The notes beneath the pieces are model-generated. The model did not search any database, was not told the origin of the DNA, and worked only from the letters and a program-made list of their open reading frames with translations. A stretch of DNA of 35,790 nt from Methanobacteriota archaeon (GTDB lineage: Archaea > Thermoplasmatota > Poseidoniia > Poseidoniales > Poseidoniaceae), in assembly GCA_002715725.1 (NCBI GenBank), contig PAZU01000040.1, positions 1 to 35,790 of the forward strand, given 5' to 3'. The position numbers and the translations under genes are program-made. Each line of letters opens with the position of its first letter. The first letter of the stretch is position 1. Shown piece by piece: positions 6,606 through 14,021 of the stretch.

Positions 6606-6610
6606 AATTA

Positions 6611-7444
6611 ATGACAAAACCTACTCGCTTTGAGGTAAATGGTGAACGTCATTATGTAACTGATAGAGCTGATAAATCATATCCTTCTGTTACAACAATA
6701 TTAAGTGCAACATCTTCTGACAAAAGTAAAAAAGCTTTACTTAATTGGCAATTAAAGAATCCCAATGGTGCAATGCTCGCAGCCAAAAGAGGTTCAGCAG
6801 TACACCAAGCCTGCGAGGATTATATTCGAGGGAAAGAGATAACAATAGAAGAAGAATACCTACCATTTTGGAATGGAATATCAGAACATTTAGATAAATA
6901 TGATGAATTTATTTGGTCGGAAATGCCTCTTCGTCCTGCTTGGAAATTCTGTACTGGAGAAGATGGAATTAGTAGAGTTTGGAGTCATAAATATATGTAT
7001 TGCGGTTGTCCTGACTTACTAGGTATTCGCAATGACACAATCATTATTGGAGACTTCAAAACATCTAATCAACCCTATTGTCGCTATTACCCACAGAAAG
7101 GTACCAACAGATCTTTGTTTACTGGTTGGAATAAGTTTAATAAATGTGCCATGCAACTAGCAGCTTATGCTCAAGCATGTCAAGAAACTCTTGGTATTAC
7201 TGTGGGATGTGCAGAGATTATCGTCTCTACGCCAGAAATAAACCAGAGTTTTATTCTTAACTCAAACGAACTTGCTAAATTCCATACTAAATGGCTGCAA
7301 AAGGTTCGCCGTTACCAAGAAATAAAAGAAGAAGAGAGGATAGCGAAACAAATTCTAAAAGATGCTAGGGATGACTTGACCAGTAGTGATGTAAGCACCG
7401 AGAAGAGCGACAAAGCCGATCATTGCCCAGCGACCGTTAGCTAA
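6611..7444 (+). CDS. PD-(D/E)XK exonuclease, RecB/Cas4-like
   Basis: This nuclease probably degrades host DNA or acts in recombination. The RecB-type motifs are in order: His65 in GSAVHQACE, PD at 134-135 in CGCPDLLG, D148-x-K150 in IIGDFKTS, and QLAAYA at 182-187. These are the metal-binding and catalytic residues of the family. An 8-bp hairpin ends five bases before the ATG. The last 30 codons are antisense to the conserved end of an hli gene on the other strand, so the C-terminal tail (Asp/Ser/Lys-rich) was probably rewritten when hli arrived. Confidence 0.85.
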   Translation: MTKPTRFEVNGERHYVTDRADKSYPSVTTILSATSSDKSKKALLNWQLKNPNGAMLAAKRGSAVHQACEDYIRGKEITIEEEYLPFWNGISEHLDKYDEFIWSEMPLRPAWKFCTGEDGISRVWSHKYMYCGCPDLLGIRNDTIIIGDFKTSNQPYCRYYPQKGTNRSLFTGWNKFNKCAMQLAAYAQACQETLGITVGCAEIIVSTPEINQSFILNSNELAKFHTKWLQKVRRYQEIKEEERIAKQILKDARDDLTSSDVSTEKSDKADHCPATVS

Positions 7445-7552
7445 CTCAGCTTCTGCGATGTAACCTTTGTAGTTTTCTATGACTTGAGGTTGAGTTTCTT
7501 TGGCAAAAATATTTTGTTTACCGTATTCAGTTGTAACAGAAGAAGAAGTCAT
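7355..7552 (-). CDS. hli: High-light-inducible protein (Hli), 65 aa
   Basis: Hli proteins are single-helix relatives of plant light-harvesting proteins that sit in thylakoid membranes and protect photosystem II under stress; cyanophages carry them to keep the host photosynthetic. The helix has the chlorophyll-binding ExxNxR motif (E36, N39, R41) in ELANGRWAMIGFVALLGAY, and the protein ends TTGQVIPSIF, close to the TGQIIPG-type ending typical of phage and phage-like host hli genes. The N-terminal 30 residues are soluble. The ATG at 7552 overlaps the stop of the upstream short hli gene (TAATG). The 3' end overlaps the nuclease gene convergently by 90 bases. Confidence 0.92.
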   Translation of the reverse strand: MTSSSVTTEYGKQNIFAKETQPQVIENYKGYIAEAELANGRWAMIGFVALLGAYITTGQVIPSIF

Positions 7553-7659
7553 TAAAAAATACCAGGGATAAGCTGTCCTGTGGTTGCATATGCTCCGATG
7601 CCTGCAACGACTCCAAGCATTGCCATCCAACCATTAAATTTCTCTGCTTCAGGTGTCAT
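7552..7659 (-). CDS. hli: Short high-light-inducible protein, 35 aa
   Basis: A second, very short hli gene lies directly upstream of the first on the same strand and shares a base with it (TAATG). It encodes little more than the helix: EKFNGWMAMLGVVAG, then GAYATTGQLIPGIF. The motif is ExxNxW (E6, N9, W11), with Trp where the usual chlorophyll-binding motif has Arg. Its ending closely matches that of its neighbour (GAYxTTGQxIPxIF), suggesting duplication or tandem capture. The ATG at 7659 has no clear Shine-Dalgarno. It probably inserts in thylakoids and may pair with the longer Hli. Confidence 0.85.
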   Translation of the reverse strand: MTPEAEKFNGWMAMLGVVAGIGAYATTGQLIPGIF

Positions 7660-7769
7660 ACTTTGTAAAGAATTGTTAACTTCTTAATTATATATTCCAT
7701 TTTCATCTTATTTACCGTATAAACACCCATTCCTAATACATTATTTCTTATGTCACTAGTAAGAAATAC

Positions 7770-8354
7770 TTATAGATTCTTCATTCCTTCCATCATGTCT
7801 TCGAATTGCTGTACCACTCCTGCGTTGTAAGCTTTTTCTTGTAGTAAGGTTGCTTGAATAAACTGTTGTTTATAAGCATCAGTATCCTTAAAAGATTTTG
7901 GAGCATTAGGAAACTTGAGAACATAACGCAAAAAACCATCTACGTATGGATTTTGAAAAATAACATCATTAATAGCTAGAAATAACCACCACATATAATC
8001 CTTATCTTTTTCTTCGACATTTCGAGCAGCACCTACAGAGCGAACACCCCCTTCGTCTAAACCAAATAAAGAGAACAGCTCTATATAGTCAGCCATGTCT
8101 TCACCAATTAACTCTTCGATTTCTGACACATCTATTTTTTTGGGTTTTAATAATTCACTTCGGTAGCAAAGGCAAAATAATCCTAGAAGTTGCTCTTTAA
8201 TCGGTCTGTCGTAATCCTTAAGTTTCTTTGCTATCTCTATACACGATTCTTTTAAAGGAATATTCACATCTTGAATCACCTCTAAAACATAATCGTCTTT
8301 ATCTTTTAAAAAATTATTTAAAAAAATTATACTTTCATCTAACTTATTAGTCAT
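7770..8354 (-). CDS. Hypothetical protein, 194 aa
   Basis: This acidic, largely helical soluble protein has no recognised domain. It begins with a charged helix (NNFLKDKDDYVLEV), has a Trp-rich segment (DYMWWLFLAIND) in the middle and ends in a Met-rich acidic helix (FEDMMEGMKNL). The ATG at 8354 lies 19 bases after the 2OG-oxygenase gene, suggesting co-transcription. It may be a virion or assembly protein, but nothing in the sequence shows this. A TATAAGTA box overlaps its 3' end at 7767-7774. Confidence 0.7.
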   Translation of the reverse strand: MTNKLDESIIFLNNFLKDKDDYVLEVIQDVNIPLKESCIEIAKKLKDYDRPIKEQLLGLFCLCYRSELLKPKKIDVSEIEELIGEDMADYIELFSLFGLDEGGVRSVGAARNVEEKDKDYMWWLFLAINDVIFQNPYVDGFLRYVLKFPNAPKSFKDTDAYKQQFIQATLLQEKAYNAGVVQQFEDMMEGMKNL

Positions 8355-8373
8355 AGCAACTTTTTCTAAGATT

Positions 8374-8904
8374 TTAAATTAGATTTCCATTGAACGCAAC
8401 AGAGATCCTGACTGTATCTTTCTCGTGAGGCATGACGTAATGAGGCAAGAAAGCAGGAAAGGCTATTAAATCTCCAGCAGTAGTATCCAGACTAATCGTA
8501 TCTGACATTATTAAACCTTCTTTTTTGAGAGGTTCATAAAAAGCATGCATCCCATATGCTTGAGGATCACGTAAACGTAAACTCTTGTAGGTATCTGTTA
8601 GATACCACACCAATGAGATATCACAACTTGGATGAACATGGACATCGTTGTAATTACCTTTCCTACTAACATTTAGCCAAGCTTGATCAATTTTAAATTT
8701 CGGAAAAGACCGAGAAAGTTTAAGGATCTGATCAGAATATGGAAATTTCTTTAAATCCAAGTCATGTTGATAGCCTCCTTTATTGGATCGTTGGCTACCT
8801 TTGGGATTATCTTTTTGAAATTGCAGAGCCCAATCCACGCTACCTTCTACAGGGTCTCCATTAATATGCCAAAAAGGAATAGAAAAAAGTAATTCACCAG
8901 TCAT
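8374..8904 (-). CDS. 2OG-Fe(II) oxygenase-like protein (TIGR02466 type)
   Basis: This is a probable iron/2-oxoglutarate-dependent oxygenase; substrate unknown. Features of the family: YNDVHVHPSCDISLVWYL with metal-ligand histidines near residues 89-91, GDLIAFPAFLPHYV with the distal His near 155, and RISVAFN with the 2OG-binding Arg near 166. Such proteins are frequent in cyanophages. The ATG at 8904 is chosen because it shares a base with the upstream gene stop (TAATG). An earlier in-frame start would overlap that gene further. Confidence 0.75.
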   Translation of the reverse strand: MTGELLFSIPFWHINGDPVEGSVDWALQFQKDNPKGSQRSNKGGYQHDLDLKKFPYSDQILKLSRSFPKFKIDQAWLNVSRKGNYNDVHVHPSCDISLVWYLTDTYKSLRLRDPQAYGMHAFYEPLKKEGLIMSDTISLDTTAGDLIAFPAFLPHYVMPHEKDTVRISVAFNGNLI

Positions 8905-9497
8905 TAGCAGTCGTGATACCACTCAGCTAAATTTTCTCCTACTTCAGCCCCTTTCTTAGCTCCGAAAGCACTAACAAAACCAGATGCAACCCAACCGATA
9001 ATAGGTATGGAAGAAACGGAAGGAGCGATATACTCAGTAGCTGCCGCAGCGCCAACCGAAGCCCCAACTCCTGACCCGGCTCCAGCTTTTTTGATGCAGG
9101 CGATTTGTTCTGCTGTAAGTTTTCCGTCTCCTGTTCCTTTGGTTTGAAAGATACCTGGTCCCATCATGTGCTGATGACCCTCCATTGTATATTGCTCAAA
9201 TTTGTAGATCTTCTTATCCTTGCTGGTACCACCAAACAGTCCAGTCTTCCCAGGAATAATAAGATCCTCCCTCATCTCCATGACTTTCGGATCATTCATT
9301 CGATGCGTGATGCTATAACCATCTTTACTAGCATCGATCGTGTACTGACTGTATTGTCCGACAGGTAAATCAAATTTAGGAAGTCCTGCTTCTTTATTAG
9401 CAATTAAACTAATCATCCAAAGGTGAGACAGTCCAAAGGTTCCTGCAACTGCAATGACTGCGGTTTTTTGCAACCAATTATTATTTGTCAACGACAT
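8904..9497 (-). CDS. Membrane-anchored protein with Gly/Ala-rich C-terminus, 197 aa
   Basis: The N-terminus has a hydrophobic helix (TAVIAVAGTFGLSHLWMISL) that should act as an uncleaved anchor. A central polar domain has Met/His-rich EGHQHMMGPG. The C-terminal third is a glycine-zipper-like membrane-active stretch (AGSGVGASVGAAAA, then IPIIGWVASGFVSAFGAKKG). This combination is seen in phage proteins that insert in or cross membranes, so a virion or injection role is plausible. The start is ATG 9497; a TTG two codons upstream is possible. No family is recognised with certainty. Confidence 0.65.
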   Translation of the reverse strand: MSLTNNNWLQKTAVIAVAGTFGLSHLWMISLIANKEAGLPKFDLPVGQYSQYTIDASKDGYSITHRMNDPKVMEMREDLIIPGKTGLFGGTSKDKKIYKFEQYTMEGHQHMMGPGIFQTKGTGDGKLTAEQIACIKKAGAGSGVGASVGAAAATEYIAPSVSSIPIIGWVASGFVSAFGAKKGAEVGENLAEWYHDC

Positions 9498-9572
9498 AAT
9501 CAAAAGTACTTTAAATAGATTTTAGAATAAGAAAGTTAATTTGCAATTCCCGAAATAAACGGCATACTCTTT

Positions 9573-9788
9573 ATGCATGGTTTTAGACGAGAAGCAGAAG
9601 TGCCTACTATTCCTGAACTGATCCTAACGACACCACTCGGAGGAACAGTCCATACTTATCCAATTACTGGAGGTAAGACAACTTTTATTCGCCACCTCGC
9701 GTGTTATTTAGGATCATGTAGATTCTGTAACGATCTAGAAGAAGCAACTAATCATTTAAAACAGGTAGAACCAATTGAAGAAAATTGA
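9573..9788 (+). CDS. Hypothetical protein, 71 aa
   Basis: A small gene immediately precedes the primase-helicase and overlaps it by 14 bases. It contains GGKTTFIRHLACYLGSCRFC, with a pair of cysteines (CRFC) and a short GGKTT that resembles a partial P-loop but lacks the full Walker A pattern. The N-terminus is beta-like and the C-terminus acidic. Function unknown; a replication accessory role is suggested only by position. Confidence 0.6.
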   Translation: MHGFRREAEVPTIPELILTTPLGGTVHTYPITGGKTTFIRHLACYLGSCRFCNDLEEATNHLKQVEPIEEN

Positions 9789-12153
9789 ATTCAGCGTCCA
9801 CCCAACGCTTAAAGACAAGCCAAGTAATTGGGCTGCGGCTTACGGAAAGAACTGGCGGCGTCAAAAAGGTACCTTACACGACCTGAAAGATCACGTCAGT
9901 CATGGCGGAGCATTCATTGCCTCTGCAATGATCTCTGGTCATAGGAATAGTGCCGCTTTTGATCATTCCGACTTAGCTGTTGTAGACATAGACAACGGTT
10001 TAACGTTAGAAGATTTCTTTAAACATCCTCTTTCTAAATCTGCAGCTTGGGTTTATACCTCGGCTAGCCATAGACCAGAGCAAGGGAAAGATCGATTTCG
10101 CATTGTTTTTCAACTGCCAGAGAGAGTTTCCGATGGGGAACTTTATAAATCTATTACAGGGTTATTAATTAGATCTTTAGGTGGTGATGCTAACTGCTCT
10201 GATCTATGTCGTGTGTTCTACGGCAACAGTCGATCTTCTCATCCTCTTTGGCAGCCTAAAGCAGAACTAACGCCAGAAATTATTAGTGATGCACAGAAAG
10301 CATCTGATTTACATAAATCAACTTACAACTCTCAATCGGCTGATGTAGATGAACACTCCATTAATTTGGCTGCTTACTGTCTCGAGCATGTCCTTGATCC
10401 CACCAGCGATGGGGAGCGAGATCGCTTTTGCAATATTACCCGAGCAGCCAGCACTGGAGGATCTGCATTGTTCTCCTATTGGTCAGACTGGGCATCCCGA
10501 GGACATCATGGAAAAGGAAAAAACTCATCCCAAACTTCAGAAAGATTTTTCAGGGGATGGAGAGGACGATCATTGGCTACCATCTTTTGGGCTGCCGATA
10601 CTCAATCACCAGACTGGAGAAAATCTTTACCATCTGAGTTGAAAACACAAACTGGAGATTTCAAGCTAGGAGTACATGGCAACGCCTTTGGTGGCTATGA
10701 TCACGAAGATTTTTTCGGGGAAAGCGAAACAACCCGATGGGATGATGAAACAGAAGAAAAAATACAAGGATTATTTGACTCAGACAAGCCATGGTCACAA
10801 GTCGCAGTACTAACTAAGCCAGATCAAGAAACTGAATCGCGAGAAACTATTCTTCCAGAAGTAGCAGCTCCTTTTGATCATGATGAGCCAGAAGAACCAA
10901 CTCCCCCTCGCAGGAGAGGCGGCGGTAACGATGAAGATTTAGTTGAAAGAATTAAGGATTTACTCAACGCTCATTACAACGGTCTAAGACTGAATTGTAT
11001 GAGCCAACAGCTTGTCTACGGTCCTCAAAATAATCCACAGGAGATTCACGATGTTTCTCAATCCTATGTTTATATATCTAGAGGCCAAGGGCAAATCTTT
11101 CCTAAAACTCTCGTTTTCGATTTAGCAGGAGTGATAGGTTATGAGAATCGTTACCATCCTGTAAAGTCATACCTTGAGCATTGTGCAGCTACCTCAGACA
11201 TCTGTCCTTACTTTGACAAGATTGCTACTGAAATATTAGGAGTACCAAGAGATAGCATTCAAAATCCAATCATGCCATGTGGTAATCACTTGGCTGATGT
11301 AGTTATGAAGCGATTCTTAATTGGTGCAGTTGCTCGCGTATTAAATCCTGGGTGTCGCCATGACTGGATGCCAATTTTAATCGGTAGCCAAAATTGCGGT
11401 AAAACAACTTTCTTCCAATATTTAACTCCTCCTGCAGTGAATGACCCCGGTAATTATCCGTGGGTTGTCACGATGCAGCAAGGAATTGAATATCTAAAAG
11501 AGAAACCTCATGCTTTACATGCTGGATGGTTTGTCGTGATGGATGAATTTGAACGTTACTGCAAAAGAAAATATTCAGAAGAATTGAAAAACCTTGTTTC
11601 AGTTTCAGTCGACAGGTCTGCAAGGAAATATGAGAATGAGAAATCTTATCCTCGTGCTTTTGTTTTAGGAGCAGCGACTAATAACTCCGACTTCCTTTGC
11701 GATCCAACAGGAAATCGTAGGTTCATGCCAATCATTGTTGAAGGCAAGGTTCCCTCTAAAGACAATCCTGCTGTAAAGATTATTGATTTAGATCGTTTAA
11801 AGAAAGATCGCAATTCAATCTGGGCAGCAGCATATAAAGCTTACCTTGATAATCCTGTGCATGTCTTCTCCAGTTACGAGTTAAGTTTCATTTCTGACTA
11901 CCAAGATTCTTTTACCAGAGATACTCCGATTGATTCGGTTGTAACTCGTGCTTTAGAGACTAATTCCAGTGGTTACCACGGCGATAAATCCTATGTTGTC
12001 TTGGCTGATTTGTTCGGATGGATCGATGTAAACGTTTCTCAACAGGGGCAAATGAATACTCCTGTAACAGATTGTTTAAAAAGATTAGGATATAAACCGA
12101 AAAGAATCAAAAGAAATAATAAAAGTCAGAGGGTTTGGATCAAAGATTCCTGA
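9775..12153 (+). CDS. Primase-helicase: AEP-like N-terminus plus VapE-type SF3 ATPase, 792 aa
   Basis: This is the likely replication initiator and helicase. The N-terminal domain (about 60-150) looks like an archaeo-eukaryotic primase: acidic pair D71/D73 in VVDIDNG, SASHR (about 96-100) and RFRIVFQLP. A charged, proline-rich linker follows (about 340-385). The C-terminal part (about 500-700) matches the VapE (PF05272) type of P-loop ATPase: Walker A GSQNCGKTT (537-545), Walker B VVMDEFER (587-594), sensor-like ATNN (634-637) and GNRRFMPI (646-653). The C-terminal 80 residues resemble a winged-helix end. The start is TTG at 9775, overlapping the small upstream gene. A strong terminator follows. 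Confidence 0.88.
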   Translation: MKKIEFSVHPTLKDKPSNWAAAYGKNWRRQKGTLHDLKDHVSHGGAFIASAMISGHRNSAAFDHSDLAVVDIDNGLTLEDFFKHPLSKSAAWVYTSASHRPEQGKDRFRIVFQLPERVSDGELYKSITGLLIRSLGGDANCSDLCRVFYGNSRSSHPLWQPKAELTPEIISDAQKASDLHKSTYNSQSADVDEHSINLAAYCLEHVLDPTSDGERDRFCNITRAASTGGSALFSYWSDWASRGHHGKGKNSSQTSERFFRGWRGRSLATIFWAADTQSPDWRKSLPSELKTQTGDFKLGVHGNAFGGYDHEDFFGESETTRWDDETEEKIQGLFDSDKPWSQVAVLTKPDQETESRETILPEVAAPFDHDEPEEPTPPRRRGGGNDEDLVERIKDLLNAHYNGLRLNCMSQQLVYGPQNNPQEIHDVSQSYVYISRGQGQIFPKTLVFDLAGVIGYENRYHPVKSYLEHCAATSDICPYFDKIATEILGVPRDSIQNPIMPCGNHLADVVMKRFLIGAVARVLNPGCRHDWMPILIGSQNCGKTTFFQYLTPPAVNDPGNYPWVVTMQQGIEYLKEKPHALHAGWFVVMDEFERYCKRKYSEELKNLVSVSVDRSARKYENEKSYPRAFVLGAATNNSDFLCDPTGNRRFMPIIVEGKVPSKDNPAVKIIDLDRLKKDRNSIWAAAYKAYLDNPVHVFSSYELSFISDYQDSFTRDTPIDSVVTRALETNSSGYHGDKSYVVLADLFGWIDVNVSQQGQMNTPVTDCLKRLGYKPKRIKRNNKSQRVWIKDS

Positions 12154-12187
12154 GATTCTCAAGACTAGACTAAAACAATCCAACCTT

Positions 12188-12226
12188 AAGACTGCTGATA
12201 TAACTTAATCGGCGGTCTTTTTTATT
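12188..12226 (+). terminator. Rho-independent terminator after the primase-helicase
   Basis: aagactgctgat and atcggcggtctt form a 12-bp stem (two G-U pairs) with an 8-base loop, followed by a T-rich run. It lies 35 bases after the primase-helicase stop and should end that plus-strand transcript. Confidence 0.85.
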
Positions 12227-12472
12227 GGGGCTTTGACATCAAAGGTGCCAGGGTCTCTCTTTGTATTTCCTTGTGCGGGAATAAGTCTTACTAAGAAGTA
12301 CCAGGGGTGCCACCTATCTACAAAACCCTTCTCGATTCAAAATAAAATTATTCACTTTTTTCTTCTCTTATTATTTACATATGTGAAGAAGTTAGTTATA
12401 AATAACAAGAAAGGAGAATATCTCTAAAAAAGTTTATAGACACCCTGTCACCCCCGGTACCCTGGTCACACT
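12227..12472 (+). other. Non-coding gap with repeated CCAGGG motifs
   Basis: No convincing gene is seen. CCAGGG-type sites occur at 12248-12253, 12301-12306 and, on the other strand, 12460-12465. An imperfect direct repeat lies just before the next gene: accctgtcac (12442-12451) and accctggtcac (12459-12469), 17 bases apart. The middle is very A+T-rich, with a TATAAATA box at 12397-12404 and an AGGAG not followed by a nearby ATG. This may be a promoter/operator region or a replication origin next to the primase gene. Both are inference. Confidence 0.35.
12397..12404 (+). promoter_or_regulatory. TATAAATA box (possible late promoter)
   Basis: An exact match to the T4-type late promoter core lies 69 bases upstream of the ATG at 12473, in an A+T-rich gap. 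The distance and the A+T-rich setting weaken the case. Confidence 0.25.
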
Positions 12473-12775
12473 ATGACTCATCCAATGTACAACACTGACC
12501 GAGCAATAGTGGATCGGTTATCATCGAAACCATTAGACGAGTTATCCAATGCAGACATTGTCAACGCAGCACGACTTCTTATTCGTTATAACGGCTTATC
12601 TGACGGTAAAGATATTCGAGGTGATATTGTCTTGGCGCTTCATAAGTGGAACAAGACTCCCAATCAACTTCACGTTAAAGCAAGGGAAATCTGGCAAGGA
12701 GGATGGAGACCAAGCGATCTCCTAAAAGACGAAGTAGGATCAGGAGCCGACGTTAACGCAGCTTGCGGCTCATAG
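12473..12775 (+). CDS. DUF3288-like cyanobacterial protein, 100 aa
   Basis: The layout HPMYNTDRAIVDRL, then ARLLIRYNG, DIRGDIVLALHKW and VKAREIW resembles the small cyanobacterial family DUF3288 as I recall it (HPxYxTDRxxVDRLL; LARLxIRYxGFPGAxDIQxDL; LxxxW; TRxIH). The family function is unknown. It was probably acquired from a host. ATG 12473 follows the 17-base-spaced repeats with no Shine-Dalgarno; an alternative ATG lies four codons downstream. The last 23 bases overlap a convergent minus-strand gene. Confidence 0.65.
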   Translation: MTHPMYNTDRAIVDRLSSKPLDELSNADIVNAARLLIRYNGLSDGKDIRGDIVLALHKWNKTPNQLHVKAREIWQGGWRPSDLLKDEVGSGADVNAACGS

Positions 12776-12965
12776 AAAATAAAGTCTGAGTATCAACAGG
12801 GTCTGTATCAGGAGGCCCCATGGATTTATATTCCAATTGTTGTTCTAAGAATTTTATCTTTGCAGCTTTTTCTTTGATTTCTTCTTGCAACTCTTCAATG
12901 TGATCTTGATAAACAGTAATCATACTTTTGAGTTGAGTAACTTCGTTTTCGAGATCCCAATCCAC
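12753..12965 (-). CDS. Small coiled-coil protein, 70 aa
   Basis: Residues about 5-47 form a strong heptad coiled coil (EELQEEIKEKAAKIKFLEQQL). The C-terminus is polar. The start is GTG at 12965, three bases after the stop of the upstream membrane/coiled-coil gene, so the two are probably co-translated and may interact. Such pairs occur among phage lysis (spanin/holin-like) and virion genes. No specific family is recognised. Confidence 0.6.
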   Translation of the reverse strand: MDWDLENEVTQLKSMITVYQDHIEELQEEIKEKAAKIKFLEQQLEYKSMGPPDTDPVDTQTLFSMSRKLR

Positions 12966-12968
12966 GAC

Positions 12969-13190
12969 TCAACGCCTTGAACGAGATGAATTTTCCAGTT
13001 GCCTTAACCGCATTTCATGATCTTTGACATCTTCCTTTAAAATTACTATATCTTTACCTAGTTCATTTCTAAGTAATTGGACTTCGTGAAGGATGGCTTC
13101 CATCCCTCTTTTCATACTACCTTGGGTGAAAGCAATCCTCCATAACGCTCCAGCAGAGGCAACTCCAATAACAGCGGTAATTTCTAGCAA
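12969..13190 (-). CDS. Small membrane/coiled-coil protein, 73 aa
   Basis: An N-terminal hydrophobic helix (ITAVIGVASAGALWRIAF) is followed by a long charged helix with heptads and a basic Ser/Arg tail. The start is TTG at 13190, supported by AGAGG seven bases upstream. The design, one membrane span plus a coiled coil, resembles phage holin-accessory or spanin-like proteins, but no catalytic or lipobox motif is present. It is divergent from the dCMP deaminase gene with only 27 bases between starts. Confidence 0.6.
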   Translation of the reverse strand: MLEITAVIGVASAGALWRIAFTQGSMKRGMEAILHEVQLLRNELGKDIVILKEDVKDHEMRLRQLENSSRSRR

Positions 13191-13217
13191 AATGAAACCT
13201 CTTTACATCTTTATTCT

Positions 13218-13724
13218 ATGTCATCTTTAAGACCACCTCGATCTCCGAAAAGTTGGGATCAACGTTTTCTATACGCAGCAAGGATGTTTGCTAGTTGGTC
13301 AAAAGATCCTAGTACTAAAGTTGGTGCCGTAGCAGTACGTGATAGACGAATTCTAGTCGAAGGTTATAACGGTTTACCGAAAGGAATCACAGATTCCGAC
13401 ATTAGGCTCAAAAATAGAGACACTCGTTTAAGCATGACAGTGCATGCTGAGATGAATTGTGTAGCTTATGCGGCTCGTAATGGGGTATGCCTAGCAGGAG
13501 CAACAATGTACGTTTGGCCTTTGATGACCTGTAGTCAATGTGCTTCAGTTCTTATTCAAGCAGATATAGCATCGATTGTTGTTCCAGATTTTGTTGAACC
13601 TTTTAGATGGCAAGAATCATTTGACAAAGCAAGAGAGATGTGCGTAGAGGCAGGGATAGCGGTTCACCGTATTCCTATGGAAGGGTCTATAGATGGAGTA
13701 GAAGAAGAGCCCGTAGTCAAGTAA
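13218..13724 (+). CDS. Deoxycytidylate (dCMP) deaminase
   Basis: This enzyme converts dCMP to dUMP, feeding dTMP synthesis in the infected cell. The zinc-binding cytidine-deaminase motifs are clear: HAE at 76-78 (His ligand and catalytic Glu) and TCSQC with Cys105 and Cys108. The N-terminal WDQRFLYAARMFASWSKDPSTKVGAV is typical of the dCMP deaminase/ComEB group. Length (168 aa) is normal. It lies in a plus-strand run that later includes a ThyX-like protein and a dNTP pyrophosphatase-like protein. Confidence 0.93.
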   Translation: MSSLRPPRSPKSWDQRFLYAARMFASWSKDPSTKVGAVAVRDRRILVEGYNGLPKGITDSDIRLKNRDTRLSMTVHAEMNCVAYAARNGVCLAGATMYVWPLMTCSQCASVLIQADIASIVVPDFVEPFRWQESFDKAREMCVEAGIAVHRIPMEGSIDGVEEEPVVK

Positions 13725-13728
13725 GGGT

Positions 13729-13744
13729 TGATAAAAATTTATCA
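13729..13744. repeat. 16-base palindrome after the deaminase gene
   Basis: tgataaa-aa-tttatca has perfect 7-base arms. It starts 5 bases after the deaminase stop and lies about 50 bases before the next start. There is no T-run, so a protein-binding site is more likely than a terminator. Confidence 0.3.
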
Positions 13745-13794
13745 CTAGTTAGATTGACTACCGTAGCTGGTAAGTGAATGACTACACGTTTCGC

Positions 13795-14019
13795 ATGGAA
13801 AAACTACAAATTGGGCATAGAGTGAAACATAAAACAGACAATAGGGATGGATTTGTAATAGGAACGCCAGCGAATGAGCTAGTACCTATAGCAATAGAAG
13901 GCAGTACTCGAAAGGAGCAATGGCCTGTTTCTCTTGTCCTAAAGAAACCAAAGAAGCAACAACTACCTTTATTTGGCGGAACATTTAAACCACCTACTGG
14001 CTTTCCTCTTAATATCTAA
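13795..14019 (+). CDS. Small SH3/KOW-like protein, 74 aa
   Basis: This small basic protein has a start (IGHRVKHKTDNRDGFVIG) that reads like a short SH3-like barrel with a KOW-type turn. The C-terminus is Pro/Phe-rich. ATG 13795 is chosen since the barrel begins just after it; a GTG at 13774 would add seven residues. It ends two bases before the next ATG. No function can be assigned. Confidence 0.5.
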   Translation: MEKLQIGHRVKHKTDNRDGFVIGTPANELVPIAIEGSTRKEQWPVSLVLKKPKKQQLPLFGGTFKPPTGFPLNI

Positions 14020-14021
14020 CT

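Noticed and set aside
9573-9788. GGKTT in the 71-residue gene as a Walker A ATP-binding site
   Set aside because: The motif lacks the full GxxxxGK[ST] spacing and there is no Walker B.
12233-12427. 64-codon frame in the gap after the primase-helicase
   Set aside because: It has a non-ATG start and no domain, and its middle is low-complexity A+T-rich sequence; better explained as a non-coding repeat region.
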